From assembly GCF_004803895.1 (NCBI RefSeq), contig NZ_CP021978.1:496001-560000 (forward strand): 64,000 nt of DNA, read 5' to 3'. The number at the start of each line of letters is the position of its first letter. The first letter of the stretch is position 1. The notes under the pieces are model-generated. The model saw nothing but the letters and a program-made list of their open reading frames with translations, did not search any database and was not told the DNA's origin. Below, in pieces: positions 14,911 to 22,897 of the stretch. This DNA is from Streptomyces hawaiiensis. Lineage in GTDB: Bacteria > Actinomycetota > Actinomycetes > Streptomycetales > Streptomycetaceae. Position numbers and translations under genes: made by a program.

Positions 14911-17289
14911 TCAGAACAGCGGCGTGAGCGACTGTTCGCACCAGATGGTCTTGCCCCGGGTGGTCTGCCGGCTCCCCCAGCGCTGGGTGAGCTGCGCGAC
15001 CAGGAGCAGACCGCGGCCGCCCTCGTCGTCCTGGTGTGCCCGCCGCAGGTGCGGGGAGGTCGAGCTGCCGTCGGACACCTCGCAGATGAGGGTCTGGTCG
15101 CGGATCAGGCGCAGCTGGATGGGCGGGGCGCCGTAGCGGATGGCGTTGGTGACCAGTTCGCTGACGACGAGTTCGGTGACGAAGGCCGTCTCGTCCAGTC
15201 CCCACGCGGTGAGCTGTTCGGTGGCGGCCTGCCGGGTGGCGGCCACCTCTGCGGGGTCGGGCGTGACGTCCCAGGTTGCGACCTGATCGGCGCCCAGCGC
15301 CCGGGTGCGGGCCAGCAGCAGGGCCACGTCGTCGCTGGGCTCCTCCGGCAGTACGGCCTTCAGCACCGTGTCGCACAGGGCGTCCAGCGAGTCGGCGGGC
15401 GCGGTCAGGGCCCGGCACAGCTCCTCGGTGGCGTGGTCGACATCGCGGTCGCGGTCCTCGATGAGTCCGTCGGTGTAGAGGGCGACGACGGAGCCCTCGG
15501 GCAGCTGGAGCTCCGTCGCCTCGAACGGCAGGCCTCCCACGCCCAGCGGTGGCCCCGCGCTCATGGGGATCAGCCGGGCGGATCCGTCGGGCAGCACCAG
15601 GGCGGGCGCGGGGTGCCCGGCGGCGGCCAGGTTCAGGCGGCGTGTGACGGGGTCGTAGACGGCGTAGAGGCAGGTCGCGCCGAGTTCGGCGACCTCGTCG
15701 TCCTGGTCGTCCGAGGCGAGATGGGTGACCAGGTCGTCGAGGTGGGTGAGAAGCTCGTCCGGCGGCAGGTCCACGTCGGCGAGGGTGCGGACGGCCGTGA
15801 CCAGCCGGCCCATGGTCGCCGTGGAGGGGATGCCGTGGCCCACGACGTCCCCGACGACCAGCGCGACGCGGCTGCCGGACAGCGGGATCACGTCGAACCA
15901 GTCGCCGCCGATGCCGGCCGCCGATCCGGAGGGCAGATAGCGGTGGGCGACCTGGACGGCGGCCTGGCCGGGCAGGCCCCTCGGCAGCAGGCTGTGCTGG
16001 AGGGCCAGGGCGGTGGTGCGTTCGCGGGCGAAGCGGCGGGCGTTGTCGACGCAGACCGCGGCCCGGCTGGCGAGCTCCTCGGCGAACACGGCGTCGTCGG
16101 CGGCGTAGTCGTCGGGCTGCGCCACGCGCACGGCCACGGCGACACCGAGCGTGATGCCGCGGGCCCGCAGCGGTACGGCCATCATCGAGTGGACGCCCTT
16201 GCGGTAGGGGCGTCCGTCCGGGGCGCGGGAATTGCGCTCGGCGACCCAGCGCATGAACGCCGGCTCCCCCGCCTGGCTGAGGATGGCCCGGCCCTCCCGC
16301 ATGGCCCGGGCGATCGGCGAGAACGAGGGGTAGACGTCCACTTCTCCCACATGGACGGCCGCTTCCGGAGTGCCCTCGGTGACAGAGCCGTGGGCGACCC
16401 GCCGCAGCGTGATCTCCTCGGCCGACACCGCCGGCGCCTCGTCCGCGCCGAGCACCCAGTCGAACAGGTCCACGCTCGCGAAGTCCGCGAACCGGGGCAC
16501 CACGACCCCGATCAGCTCCTCTGCCGTGCGGACCACGTCCAACGTGGTGCCGATCGCGGCGGCCGCCTCGTTCAGCAGGGCCAGCCGCTGCCGCGCCCAG
16601 TACTGCTCGGTGCTGTCGAACGCGGCCAGGGCGGTCCCCATGAGCTCGCCGGCGGCATCCCTGACCGGCCACATCTCCGTGACCCAGGCGTGCTCCCGGT
16701 TGAGGGCCGGTGCGCCGGTGTAGCTCTCGTACCGCAGCGGCCGGCCGGTCTCGACGACGTGCCGCAGGTGCCAGTTGAAGCCGCGGCTGTGCTCCGCCTC
16801 CTCCACGGTCTCGGGGAAGTGCCGGCCGAGCAGGGTCTCCTCGGACACACCCATGACCTGGCAGGCGGCGTCGTTGAGCCGCACGTAGCGCTGGCCGGTG
16901 TCGAAGACGGACATCGACATGGACGCCTGCTGGAAGGCGCGGCCCGCGAGGGAGGTCTCCCCGCGGCCGGGCGAGGCGGCGGTGATCACATATCCGCCCG
17001 CTTCCCCGTCCGGGCCCGTCACGGCGCAGGCCTTGACCCGGAGCCCGACGAGATAGCCGTCGCGGTGCCGCACCATGACGGTGCCGGACCGCGCGGACAG
17101 CGCCTCGAGCGGCACGGCCTCGGCGAGCAGCTCCTGTACGGCACGGCCCAGGGCCTCACGGGCCGGGTAGCCGGTCAGCCGCCGGGCACCCTCGCTCCAT
17201 CCCGTCACCATGCCGCGGGCGTCGATGATCGCAGCAGCGGAGGCGTCCTCCATATCGTCCAGGATTATCCCTTTGCCGCCCTCTATCAA
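14911..17289 (-). CDS. PAS-PAS-GAF-PP2C(SpoIIE)-HATPase signalling protein
   Basis: The 792-residue cytoplasmic protein combines five modules: PAS (about 13-105), PAS (115-225), GAF (235-420), a SpoIIE/PP2C phosphatase (430-660; metal ligands in GGDWFD 461-466, GDVVGHG 480-486, YTDGL, and PSDDV), and a C-terminal anti-sigma-type HATPase (670-790; N-box ELVTNAIRYG 711-720, GGRGLLLV, WGSRQT). It can in principle both phosphorylate and dephosphorylate STAS-type anti-sigma antagonists in response to ligands of the sensor modules. No STAS or sigma gene is adjacent, so the partners are elsewhere, perhaps at 45.9 kb. Confidence 0.9.
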   Translation of the reverse strand: MIEGGKGIILDDMEDASAAAIIDARGMVTGWSEGARRLTGYPAREALGRAVQELLAEAVPLEALSARSGTVMVRHRDGYLVGLRVKACAVTGPDGEAGGYVITAASPGRGETSLAGRAFQQASMSMSVFDTGQRYVRLNDAACQVMGVSEETLLGRHFPETVEEAEHSRGFNWHLRHVVETGRPLRYESYTGAPALNREHAWVTEMWPVRDAAGELMGTALAAFDSTEQYWARQRLALLNEAAAAIGTTLDVVRTAEELIGVVVPRFADFASVDLFDWVLGADEAPAVSAEEITLRRVAHGSVTEGTPEAAVHVGEVDVYPSFSPIARAMREGRAILSQAGEPAFMRWVAERNSRAPDGRPYRKGVHSMMAVPLRARGITLGVAVAVRVAQPDDYAADDAVFAEELASRAAVCVDNARRFARERTTALALQHSLLPRGLPGQAAVQVAHRYLPSGSAAGIGGDWFDVIPLSGSRVALVVGDVVGHGIPSTATMGRLVTAVRTLADVDLPPDELLTHLDDLVTHLASDDQDDEVAELGATCLYAVYDPVTRRLNLAAAGHPAPALVLPDGSARLIPMSAGPPLGVGGLPFEATELQLPEGSVVALYTDGLIEDRDRDVDHATEELCRALTAPADSLDALCDTVLKAVLPEEPSDDVALLLARTRALGADQVATWDVTPDPAEVAATRQAATEQLTAWGLDETAFVTELVVSELVTNAIRYGAPPIQLRLIRDQTLICEVSDGSSTSPHLRRAHQDDEGGRGLLLVAQLTQRWGSRQTTRGKTIWCEQSLTPLF

Positions 17290-17314
17290 CCGCGGCGCAG
17301 CATTCGTGACGGTG

Positions 17315-17782
17315 TCAGGCCCGGTGGGCGCGCAGCGCGGTGAGCGCCCGGTCGGCGTGCGCGTTCATGCGCAGTTCGCTGCGTACGACGTCGAGGACCG
17401 TGCGGTCCTGCGCGATGACGAACGTGGTGCGCTTGGTGGGCGCCAGGGAGAAGCCGCGCTTCACCCCGAACCGCTCGCGGACCGCGCCGTCGGCGTCGGA
17501 CAGCAGCGGCATGCCGAGGCCGTGCCGTCCGGCGAACTCCTGCTGCCGCTCGACGTCGTCACCGCTGATGCCGACGGGGTGTGCTCCCACGGCGGCGAAC
17601 TCGGCGGCGAGGTCACGGAAGTGGCAGGCCTGGGCGGTGCAGCCGGGGGTCAGGGCGGCCGGGTAGAAGAAGAGCACGACGGGGCCCTCGGCGAGCAGCC
17701 CGGACAGGCTGCGGACGGTGCCGGTCTCGTCGGGCAGGGCGAAGTCCTCGACCGTGTCCCCCGTCTCCACGCGCGCGGTCAC
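17315..17782 (-). CDS. peroxiredoxin, BCP/PrxQ type
   Basis: The 155-residue thiol peroxidase has the peroxidatic Cys48 in FYPAALTPGCTAQAC and a second Cys at 53, the spacing of 2-Cys PrxQ/BCP enzymes that form an intramolecular disulfide. It reduces hydrogen peroxide and organic peroxides using thioredoxin. The conserved Arg and the FVI strand are present. The start overlaps the stop of the upstream DoxX gene by 4 nt, so the two are an operon. Confidence 0.9.
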   Translation of the reverse strand: MTARVETGDTVEDFALPDETGTVRSLSGLLAEGPVVLFFYPAALTPGCTAQACHFRDLAAEFAAVGAHPVGISGDDVERQQEFAGRHGLGMPLLSDADGAVRERFGVKRGFSLAPTKRTTFVIAQDRTVLDVVRSELRMNAHADRALTALRAHRA

Positions 17783-18159
17783 GACCTGCCCTCCGCGTTC
17801 CGGGCGACGCCGCGGGCCCAGAGCACGAGGGGCACCTGCAGGGGCAGGCGTCCGAAGGCGGCGGCCTTCTGCGGGGTGGGGCGGTGGCGCCAGTCGGCGG
17901 CCATCTTGACGTTGGCGGGGAACACCCCGACGAAGAAGGCGGCCGTGGCGAGCGCGGCGGCCTTGCGGGTGCGCGGCAGCGCCAGGCCCGCGGCCAGGGC
18001 GAGCTCGGCGGCGCCGCTCGCATAGGTCCAGGCCCTGGGCGTGCCGGGCAGGCCGCGCGGGATGGTCGCGTCGAACGGGCGGGGGGTGGCGAAGTGGGCG
18101 ACGCCCGCGGTGGCCAGGAGGCCCGCGAGCAGCAGGGGCGAGCGTTCGGACCGGGACAC
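17779..18159 (-). CDS. DoxX-family membrane protein
   Basis: The 126-residue protein has four predicted membrane helices and a DoxX-like pattern (AHFATPRPFDATIP, then ASGAAELALAAGL and VFPANVKMAADW). DoxX proteins associate with oxidative-stress and thiol systems, and linkage to the peroxiredoxin fits. The start is the GTG at 18159, preceded by AGAGGAGGAACC; longer versions of the frame have no such site. Confidence 0.85.
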   Translation of the reverse strand: MSRSERSPLLLAGLLATAGVAHFATPRPFDATIPRGLPGTPRAWTYASGAAELALAAGLALPRTRKAAALATAAFFVGVFPANVKMAADWRHRPTPQKAAAFGRLPLQVPLVLWARGVARNAEGRS

Positions 18160-18209
18160 GGTTCCTCCTCTGAAGGCCTGCCGCGCATTATTACCGGTCG
18201 GTAGACAGG

Positions 18210-18971
18210 TCAGTCCACCGGGTCCCGGGTGCGCCGGTGGTGGCTGCCCGGCGTGTAGCCGAAGGAGCGGCGGAAGACGTCGATGAAGGCGCTGGCGGAG
18301 GACCAGCCGCAGCGGTGAGCCACGGTCGTGACGGGCAGACCGTCGGCCAGCATCCGCAGGGCGTGGTAGAGCCGCGACTGGGTGCGCCACTGGGGAAACG
18401 TCATGCCGAACTCGCCGCGGAAGAGCCGGCTCAGGGTCCGTTCTCCCACCCCGGTCGCGGCCCCGAGCTCGGCGAGGGTGCGCACGTCGGCCGGGTCGGC
18501 GTGCACGAGGGTGCAGACAGCGGCCAGACGCGGATCGGCGGGGGTGGGCAGGCGCAGCGGCTGCTGGGGCGAGAGGCGCAGTTGATCGCGCAGGACGGCG
18601 CGCAGCCGGCGGCGCTCGGGGCTGTCGTCGCCGGGGTCGCGGGTGTAGGCGCGGATCAGTTCGCGCAGCAGCGGGCCGACGGCGAGGACGGCCGGGTGGT
18701 CCAGTCCGAGGGGGTTGTCGCCGGCGGGCAGGCCGACCAGGTGCAGGTCGAGCCGGCCGTGGGCGCGGTGGGCGTGCACGGTGCCTGCCGGGACCCAGAT
18801 GGCGCGGGTGCCGGGCGCGAACCAGGTTCCGGCGTCGGTGGTGACGGCGACGACTCCGGCTCCCGCGTAGACGATCTGGTGGTCGTCGTGCCGGTGCGCG
18901 TCGATGCGGTCGCCGGCGGTGAGCCGCTGGGCGCGGGTCGGTGCCTGGGGGGTGTGGCGGATGTTCGGCAC
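18210..18971 (-). CDS. AraC-family transcriptional regulator
   Basis: The 253-residue protein consists of an N-terminal cupin (HRHDDHQIVYAGAGVVAV, about residues 25-80) and a C-terminal double helix-turn-helix of the AraC/XylS class (GVGERTLSRLFRGEFGMTF, then TTVAHRCGWSSASAFIDVF RRSFGYTPG). It is divergent from an MFS gene across 54 bp, so it probably controls that transporter. The GTG at 18971 fits a leaderless transcript, with TAATCT 8 nt upstream on the minus strand. Confidence 0.9.
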   Translation of the reverse strand: MPNIRHTPQAPTRAQRLTAGDRIDAHRHDDHQIVYAGAGVVAVTTDAGTWFAPGTRAIWVPAGTVHAHRAHGRLDLHLVGLPAGDNPLGLDHPAVLAVGPLLRELIRAYTRDPGDDSPERRRLRAVLRDQLRLSPQQPLRLPTPADPRLAAVCTLVHADPADVRTLAELGAATGVGERTLSRLFRGEFGMTFPQWRTQSRLYHALRMLADGLPVTTVAHRCGWSSASAFIDVFRRSFGYTPGSHHRRTRDPVD

Positions 18972-18979
18972 AGTCCGGC

Positions 18980-18985
18980 AGATTA
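18980..18985 (-). promoter_or_regulatory. -10 element for the AraC regulator (leaderless)
   Basis: On the minus strand TAATCT (within GATAATCT) stands 8 nt before the GTG start. The region is shared with the divergent MFS promoter, so the two are likely controlled together. Confidence 0.4.
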
Positions 18986-19025
18986 TCGGAAGCGGGCCGG
19001 AGGCCTCGCGGACGACGATCGCCTG

Positions 19026-20219
19026 GTGACCGCTACGAGACACGACCGCCCTGTCGTCCTGATGTCCGTGGGGCACGCCTGCGTGGATGTGTACCAGGGG
19101 GCCGTGGCCGCCCTGGTCCCGTACTTCGTCGCCGAGCGTGCCTACTCCTATGCCGCCGCTTCGGGTGTCGTCCTGGCGGCGTCCCTGCTGTCGTCGCTGG
19201 TGCAGCCGTTGTTCGGGGTGCTCGCCGACCGGTGGGCGATGCCGTGGCTGCTGCCGCTGAGCGCGCTGACGGCCGGGGCGGGCGTCGCCCTGAGCGGGGT
19301 CACCGGCTCCTACGGGCTGACCCTGGCGGTGGTGGCCGTGTCGGGGGTGGGCGTGGCGGCCTACCATCCGGAGGCGGCCCGGGCGGCGCGGGCCGTCGCG
19401 CGCGGCCGGCACACGGGAGTGGGCTGGTTCTCCTTCGGCGGCAACGCCGGCTTCGCCCTGGCACCGCTGCTGGTCTTCGCCGTCGTGGCCACGGGCGGGC
19501 TGCGCGCCTCGCCGCTGCTGGTCGTCCCGGCCCTGGCGGGGGCGGCGCTGTGTGCGGCGGCGGTGCGCTCGGCGGGGTCCGGCGCCGGGAGTGCCGGTGC
19601 GTCCGCCGCCGTCGGCGAGGACGACTGGGGGTCCTTCCTGCGGCTGTCCGGTGCCGTGGTCTGCCGCTCCGTGGTCTTCGTGGGGCTGAGCACGTTCGTC
19701 TCGCTGTACGTGCGGGAGCGCACCGGTGGCGGCGAGGCGGCCGGGACGGCGGCCCTGTTCGTGCTCTACGCCGGCGGCGCGGCCGGCACGCTGGCCGGTG
19801 GCCGGCTGGCCGAGCGGTACGGGCGGATGGGGGTGGTGCGCCGGTCGTACGCCCTGACGGTCCTGGCCGTGGCCGGTCTTGTCCTGGTGCCCGGGCCGCC
19901 GGTGTACCTGTTCGCGGCGCTGACGTCGGCGGGTCTGTATGTGCCGTTCTCGCTGCACATCACGCTGGGTCAGGACTTTCTGCCCCGGCGCGTGGGGACC
20001 GCGAGCGGGGTCACGCTGGGCCTGGCCGTGAGCGTCGGCGGCCTGGCGGCCCCGGCGCTCGGAGCACTGGCGGACGCGACGTCCCTGCGCTCGGCCCTGC
20101 TGCCGCTGATCGCACTGCCCGTGCTGGGCCGGCTGCTGCTGTGCGGCCTGCGTGAGCCGGCGCCGCCGGGGGCCGCGGTCGCCGAGCGGGCCGATCCGCT
20201 TGATCAGGCCGCACGGTGA
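19026..20219 (+). CDS. MFS transporter, fosmidomycin-resistance (Fsr) like
   Basis: The 397-residue major facilitator protein has about twelve membrane helices. The N-terminal stretch VLMSVGHACVDVYQGAVAAL and the VQPLFGVLADRW loop are characteristic of the Fsr branch, whose Escherichia coli member exports fosmidomycin. YHPEAARAARA after helix 4 also fits. The substrate here is unknown; drug or sugar-phosphate-like compounds are possible. It is divergent from the AraC gene and convergent with a MarR gene. Confidence 0.85.
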   Translation: MTATRHDRPVVLMSVGHACVDVYQGAVAALVPYFVAERAYSYAAASGVVLAASLLSSLVQPLFGVLADRWAMPWLLPLSALTAGAGVALSGVTGSYGLTLAVVAVSGVGVAAYHPEAARAARAVARGRHTGVGWFSFGGNAGFALAPLLVFAVVATGGLRASPLLVVPALAGAALCAAAVRSAGSGAGSAGASAAVGEDDWGSFLRLSGAVVCRSVVFVGLSTFVSLYVRERTGGGEAAGTAALFVLYAGGAAGTLAGGRLAERYGRMGVVRRSYALTVLAVAGLVLVPGPPVYLFAALTSAGLYVPFSLHITLGQDFLPRRVGTASGVTLGLAVSVGGLAAPALGALADATSLRSALLPLIALPVLGRLLLCGLREPAPPGAAVAERADPLDQAAR

Positions 20220-20226
20220 CCGGGGG

Positions 20227-20751
20227 TCAGGCCTTGCCGGCCGGGTCCGGCCGGGGGTCGCCCTCCTCGTCGACGGCGTGGGCGAGGAAGTCGTCGACCA
20301 TGCGGTGGAAGAGCGTGGCGAGCTGCCGCAGTTCGTCGGGTGACCAGTCCCAGAGGGCCATCTGCATCCCGCGGACCCCGGCCTCGCGCACCTTGGCGAT
20401 GGCCTCGCCGCCGGCGCCGGTGAGCTCGATGCGCTGGGCGCGGCGGTCGTCCGGGTCGGGGACGCGGGTGACGTACCCGGACTTCTGCAACTGCTGCACC
20501 GTGCGCGTGACGTGCGAGGCCTCCACGCCCAGCCGGACGGCGAGCTCCCCCGGCCGCAGCGGCTCGGAGTCGGCGATCTGCCGCAGCAGCGCGACGGCGG
20601 CACGGTCGAGCGGCACGCCCGCCAGGGCCATCAGCCGCTCGTGCCGGCGGGCGCGGGTGCTCAGGTACGTGACGCGGGTGAGGGCACGCTCGATCTCGAT
20701 CACTTCCGGGGAGGGAACGTCGGGGAGCGGTGGTGTGGACATGAGCGCCAC
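20227..20751 (-). CDS. MarR-family transcriptional regulator
   Basis: The 174-residue winged-helix regulator has the MarR core, including LRPGELAVRLGVEASHVTRT (recognition helix about residues 65-85) and the wing DPDDRRAQRIELT. Extended helices form the dimer interface. The start is either the GTG at 20751 or an in-frame ATG three codons later. Upstream on the minus strand a TTGACT-containing A/T-rich patch (about 20765-20785) stands out from the surroundings and is a likely promoter/operator. The target is not evident; the gene diverges from a DNA ligase gene. Confidence 0.9.
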   Translation of the reverse strand: MALMSTPPLPDVPSPEVIEIERALTRVTYLSTRARRHERLMALAGVPLDRAAVALLRQIADSEPLRPGELAVRLGVEASHVTRTVQQLQKSGYVTRVPDPDDRRAQRIELTGAGGEAIAKVREAGVRGMQMALWDWSPDELRQLATLFHRMVDDFLAHAVDEEGDPRPDPAGKA

Positions 20752-20869
20752 GTTACCGTCTCGTTGCGTAAGTCAAGTAAATCGCGCGGTGTGCAGGCGG
20801 CCGTCGAGCGACGGCGTCCCGCAGGCCGGCCCGGCGGCGCCGTTCAGGGGAAACAGCAGCACAACACGC

Positions 20870-21883
20870 GTGACGGCCCGCCGGTTCGTCGACACCTCAC
20901 CCGTGGACCTGCCGCTGATCCCGCCCATGCTCGCCACGTCCGGCACCCTGCCGCCCGCCGCGCAGGACACGCGCTGGGCCTACGAGACCAAGCAGGACGG
21001 CCAGCGCGTGGTGGTCTACCTGCCCGGGGACGGCAGCGTGCTGCTGCGCGCCCGCTCCGGGGACGACATCACCGCCGCCTACCCCGAACTGCGGCCGCTG
21101 GGCACCGCCCTCGGCGCCACACCCGCCGTACTGGACGGCGAGATCATGGCCCTGGACGACCAGGGCCGCGCCAGCTTCCAGTTGCTGCAGTCCCGGATGG
21201 GCCTGGCCCACGCACCCGCCCGGGCCGCACGGCGGGCGGCGGAAGTCCCGGTCCATCTCGTGCTGTTCGACCTGATGCACCTGGAGAGCCACTCCCTCCT
21301 GCGGCTCCCCTACACACGACGCCGCGCGACGCTCGAGGGCCTCGGCCTCACCGGACCCTCCTGGTCGACCCCGCGCGCACTCGTCGGCCACGGCGCCGAC
21401 GCCCTGCGCGCCACCCGGGAGCACAGCCTGGAGGGCCTGGTCTGCAAGCGGCTGGACTCGGTGTACGAACCGGGAGTGCGCTCCCGGGCCTGGATCAAGA
21501 TCCGCAACATGCGCGCCGAGGACGTCCTGGTCGGCGGCTGGCAGCCCGGCAAAGGACGGCTCACCGGCCTGCCCGGCGCGGTGCTGGTCGGACAGCGTGC
21601 CGCGGGGCGGCTGCGCTACGTCGGCAGTGTGGGCACCGGCTGGAGCGAGGCCGAACGCACGGAACTGGCAGAGCTGCTGAGGGCCGCCGCGACCGGCGTC
21701 TGCCCCTTCGACCCCGCCCCGCGCGCTCCGGGCGCGCACTGGGTCGTACCCCGCCTGGTCGGCGAGGTCCGCTACAGCACCCGCACCCGGGAGGGGCTGC
21801 TGCGCCAGCCGTCCTGGCTGCGGCTGCGACCCGACCTCGCACCCGAGGAGGCGGCGGCCGACATCCCGGACGACCTGGTCTGA
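20870..21883 (+). CDS. ATP-dependent DNA ligase (LigC / LigD-ligase domain type)
   Basis: The protein is 337 residues from the GTG at 20870; an in-frame GTG at 20903 is also possible and neither has a strong ribosome-binding site. It contains the nucleotidyltransferase motifs: YETKQDGQRV with the adenylated Lys, LDGEIMALD (motif III), LEGLVCKRLDSVYEPG (motif IV) and WIKIRN (motif V), followed by an OB-fold. The size and the absence of polymerase and phosphoesterase domains match the LigC/LigD-ligase group used in non-homologous end joining. It may act with the separate LigD-type phosphoesterase at 14.3 kb. Confidence 0.88.
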   Translation: MTARRFVDTSPVDLPLIPPMLATSGTLPPAAQDTRWAYETKQDGQRVVVYLPGDGSVLLRARSGDDITAAYPELRPLGTALGATPAVLDGEIMALDDQGRASFQLLQSRMGLAHAPARAARRAAEVPVHLVLFDLMHLESHSLLRLPYTRRRATLEGLGLTGPSWSTPRALVGHGADALRATREHSLEGLVCKRLDSVYEPGVRSRAWIKIRNMRAEDVLVGGWQPGKGRLTGLPGAVLVGQRAAGRLRYVGSVGTGWSEAERTELAELLRAAATGVCPFDPAPRAPGAHWVVPRLVGEVRYSTRTREGLLRQPSWLRLRPDLAPEEAAADIPDDLV

Positions 21884-22026
21884 AACGACGGCCCGGACTC
21901 CGACTGTTGGGCTGCGATTCACTTCTGGGATCCTCCGCCCCTCTTGGCATGGACGCGTTCAACGTGGAAGCTGAACCTCCCTTTCCCCCACAGCCGTTGG
22001 GCTGCGCCCGGACCAAGGAGGACGCA

Positions 22027-22800
22027 GTGTCGTCACGCCCGTTCGCCCACCGCAGGAGATGGCTCACCGGAGCAGCCGGTGCCGCCGCCCTCGTCCTCGC
22101 CTTCCCCGCCACGGCCTTCGCCGCCCCGCCGCCGGCGCTGCCCGCCAACGCGGACGCCCTGGAGAAGACGTACCAGCCCGCCTACGACTACGACACCGAC
22201 GGCTGCTACTCCACGGCCGCGATCGGCACGGACGGCGCCGTGAACGGCGGGCTCAACCCGACCGGCGCCCTGAACGGCGACTGCCGGGACGCCTCGGACC
22301 TCGACAACACCAACGGCTACGCGCGTTCCAAGTGCAACAACGGCTGGTGCGCCATCCTGTACGCCCTCTACTTCGAGAAGGACCAGGCCGTGGCCGGGAG
22401 CGGCATCGGCGGTCACCGGCACGACTTCGAGCACGTCGCGGTGTTCGTGCAGGACAACCAGGTCAAGTACGTGTCGACGTCCGCTCACGGCGGGTTCACG
22501 GTGTACGCGGCGTCCGGGGTCCGCTTCGACGGCACGCACGCGAAGATCGTCTACCACAAGGACGGCGTCAGGACCCATTGCTTCCGCGCGGCCAACTCCA
22601 ACGACGAGCCGCCGGAGAACCACAAGGGCACCTGGCAGTACCCGGCGCTGGTCGGCTGGAACGGCTTCCCTGCCGGGGTGCGCGACAAGCTCACGTCGTA
22701 CGACTTCGGCAGCGCCAACTTCGGCCTGAAGGACGGCAACTTCGCCAACCACCTGGCATCCGCCAAGCCCTCCGGCATCGCCTTCGACCCGTACGCCTGA
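22027..22800 (+). CDS. secreted NPP1/NLP-family (necrosis-inducing-like) protein
   Basis: The 257-residue exported protein begins with an Arg-rich, hydrophobic signal peptide (RRRWLTGAAG), probably cleaved near residue 32 after AFA. The mature protein is an NPP1/NEP1-like (NLP) fold, recognisable by the heptapeptide GHRHDFE (residues 129-135; the common form is GHRHDWE) that forms the metal site, and by paired Cys residues (60, 86, 103, 108). Plant-associated NLPs bind sphingolipids and cause necrosis; in soil streptomycetes the role is unclear. The GTG start has AAGGAGG 5 nt upstream. An 11 bp direct repeat (GTTGGGCTGCG) lies in the leader at 21906 and 21996. Confidence 0.9.
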   Translation: MSSRPFAHRRRWLTGAAGAAALVLAFPATAFAAPPPALPANADALEKTYQPAYDYDTDGCYSTAAIGTDGAVNGGLNPTGALNGDCRDASDLDNTNGYARSKCNNGWCAILYALYFEKDQAVAGSGIGGHRHDFEHVAVFVQDNQVKYVSTSAHGGFTVYAASGVRFDGTHAKIVYHKDGVRTHCFRAANSNDEPPENHKGTWQYPALVGWNGFPAGVRDKLTSYDFGSANFGLKDGNFANHLASAKPSGIAFDPYA

Positions 22801-22802
22801 CG

Positions 22803-22877
22803 GCACCGCCCCGGCCAAAGGCCTAGGCCTCCGGCCGGGTGCGGATTCCGCCCCGCGCCCGATCCCCCGGCGCGGGG
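22803..22877. terminator. two tandem hairpins after the NLP gene
   Basis: The first hairpin (22803-22842) pairs GCAC and CCGGCC with GGCCGG and GTGC around an internal AGGCC-TA-GGCCT palindrome. The second (22851-22877) has 9 bp arms (CCCCGCGCC / GGCGCGGGG). No T-tract follows. They probably terminate the NLP transcript before the next promoter. Confidence 0.6.
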
Positions 22878-22885
22878 CGGCCGCA

Positions 22886-22891
22886 TAGCGT
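22886..22891 (+). promoter_or_regulatory. -10 element for a leaderless gene (questin oxidase-like)
   Basis: TAGCGT ends 6 nt before the ATG at 22898, with no ribosome-binding site between. Confidence 0.4.
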
Positions 22892-22897
22892 CCCGGC

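Noticed and set aside
13370..16672. 1100-residue open frame on the minus strand
   Set aside because: It crosses the aldo/keto reductase and the PAS-PP2C gene in a shadow frame with Arg/Gly/Pro-rich sequence and no domain; real genes with clear motifs occupy the other frames.
15034..17343. 769-residue plus-strand frame
   Set aside because: Antisense to the multidomain phosphatase; composition (Gly, Arg, Val, Gln) is typical of a GC-rich shadow and no family motif is visible.
18210..20603. 797-residue minus-strand frame ending at the AraC stop
   Set aside because: Only the last 253 codons are the AraC regulator; the rest is antisense to the MFS gene and repetitive in Gln/Arg/Gly.
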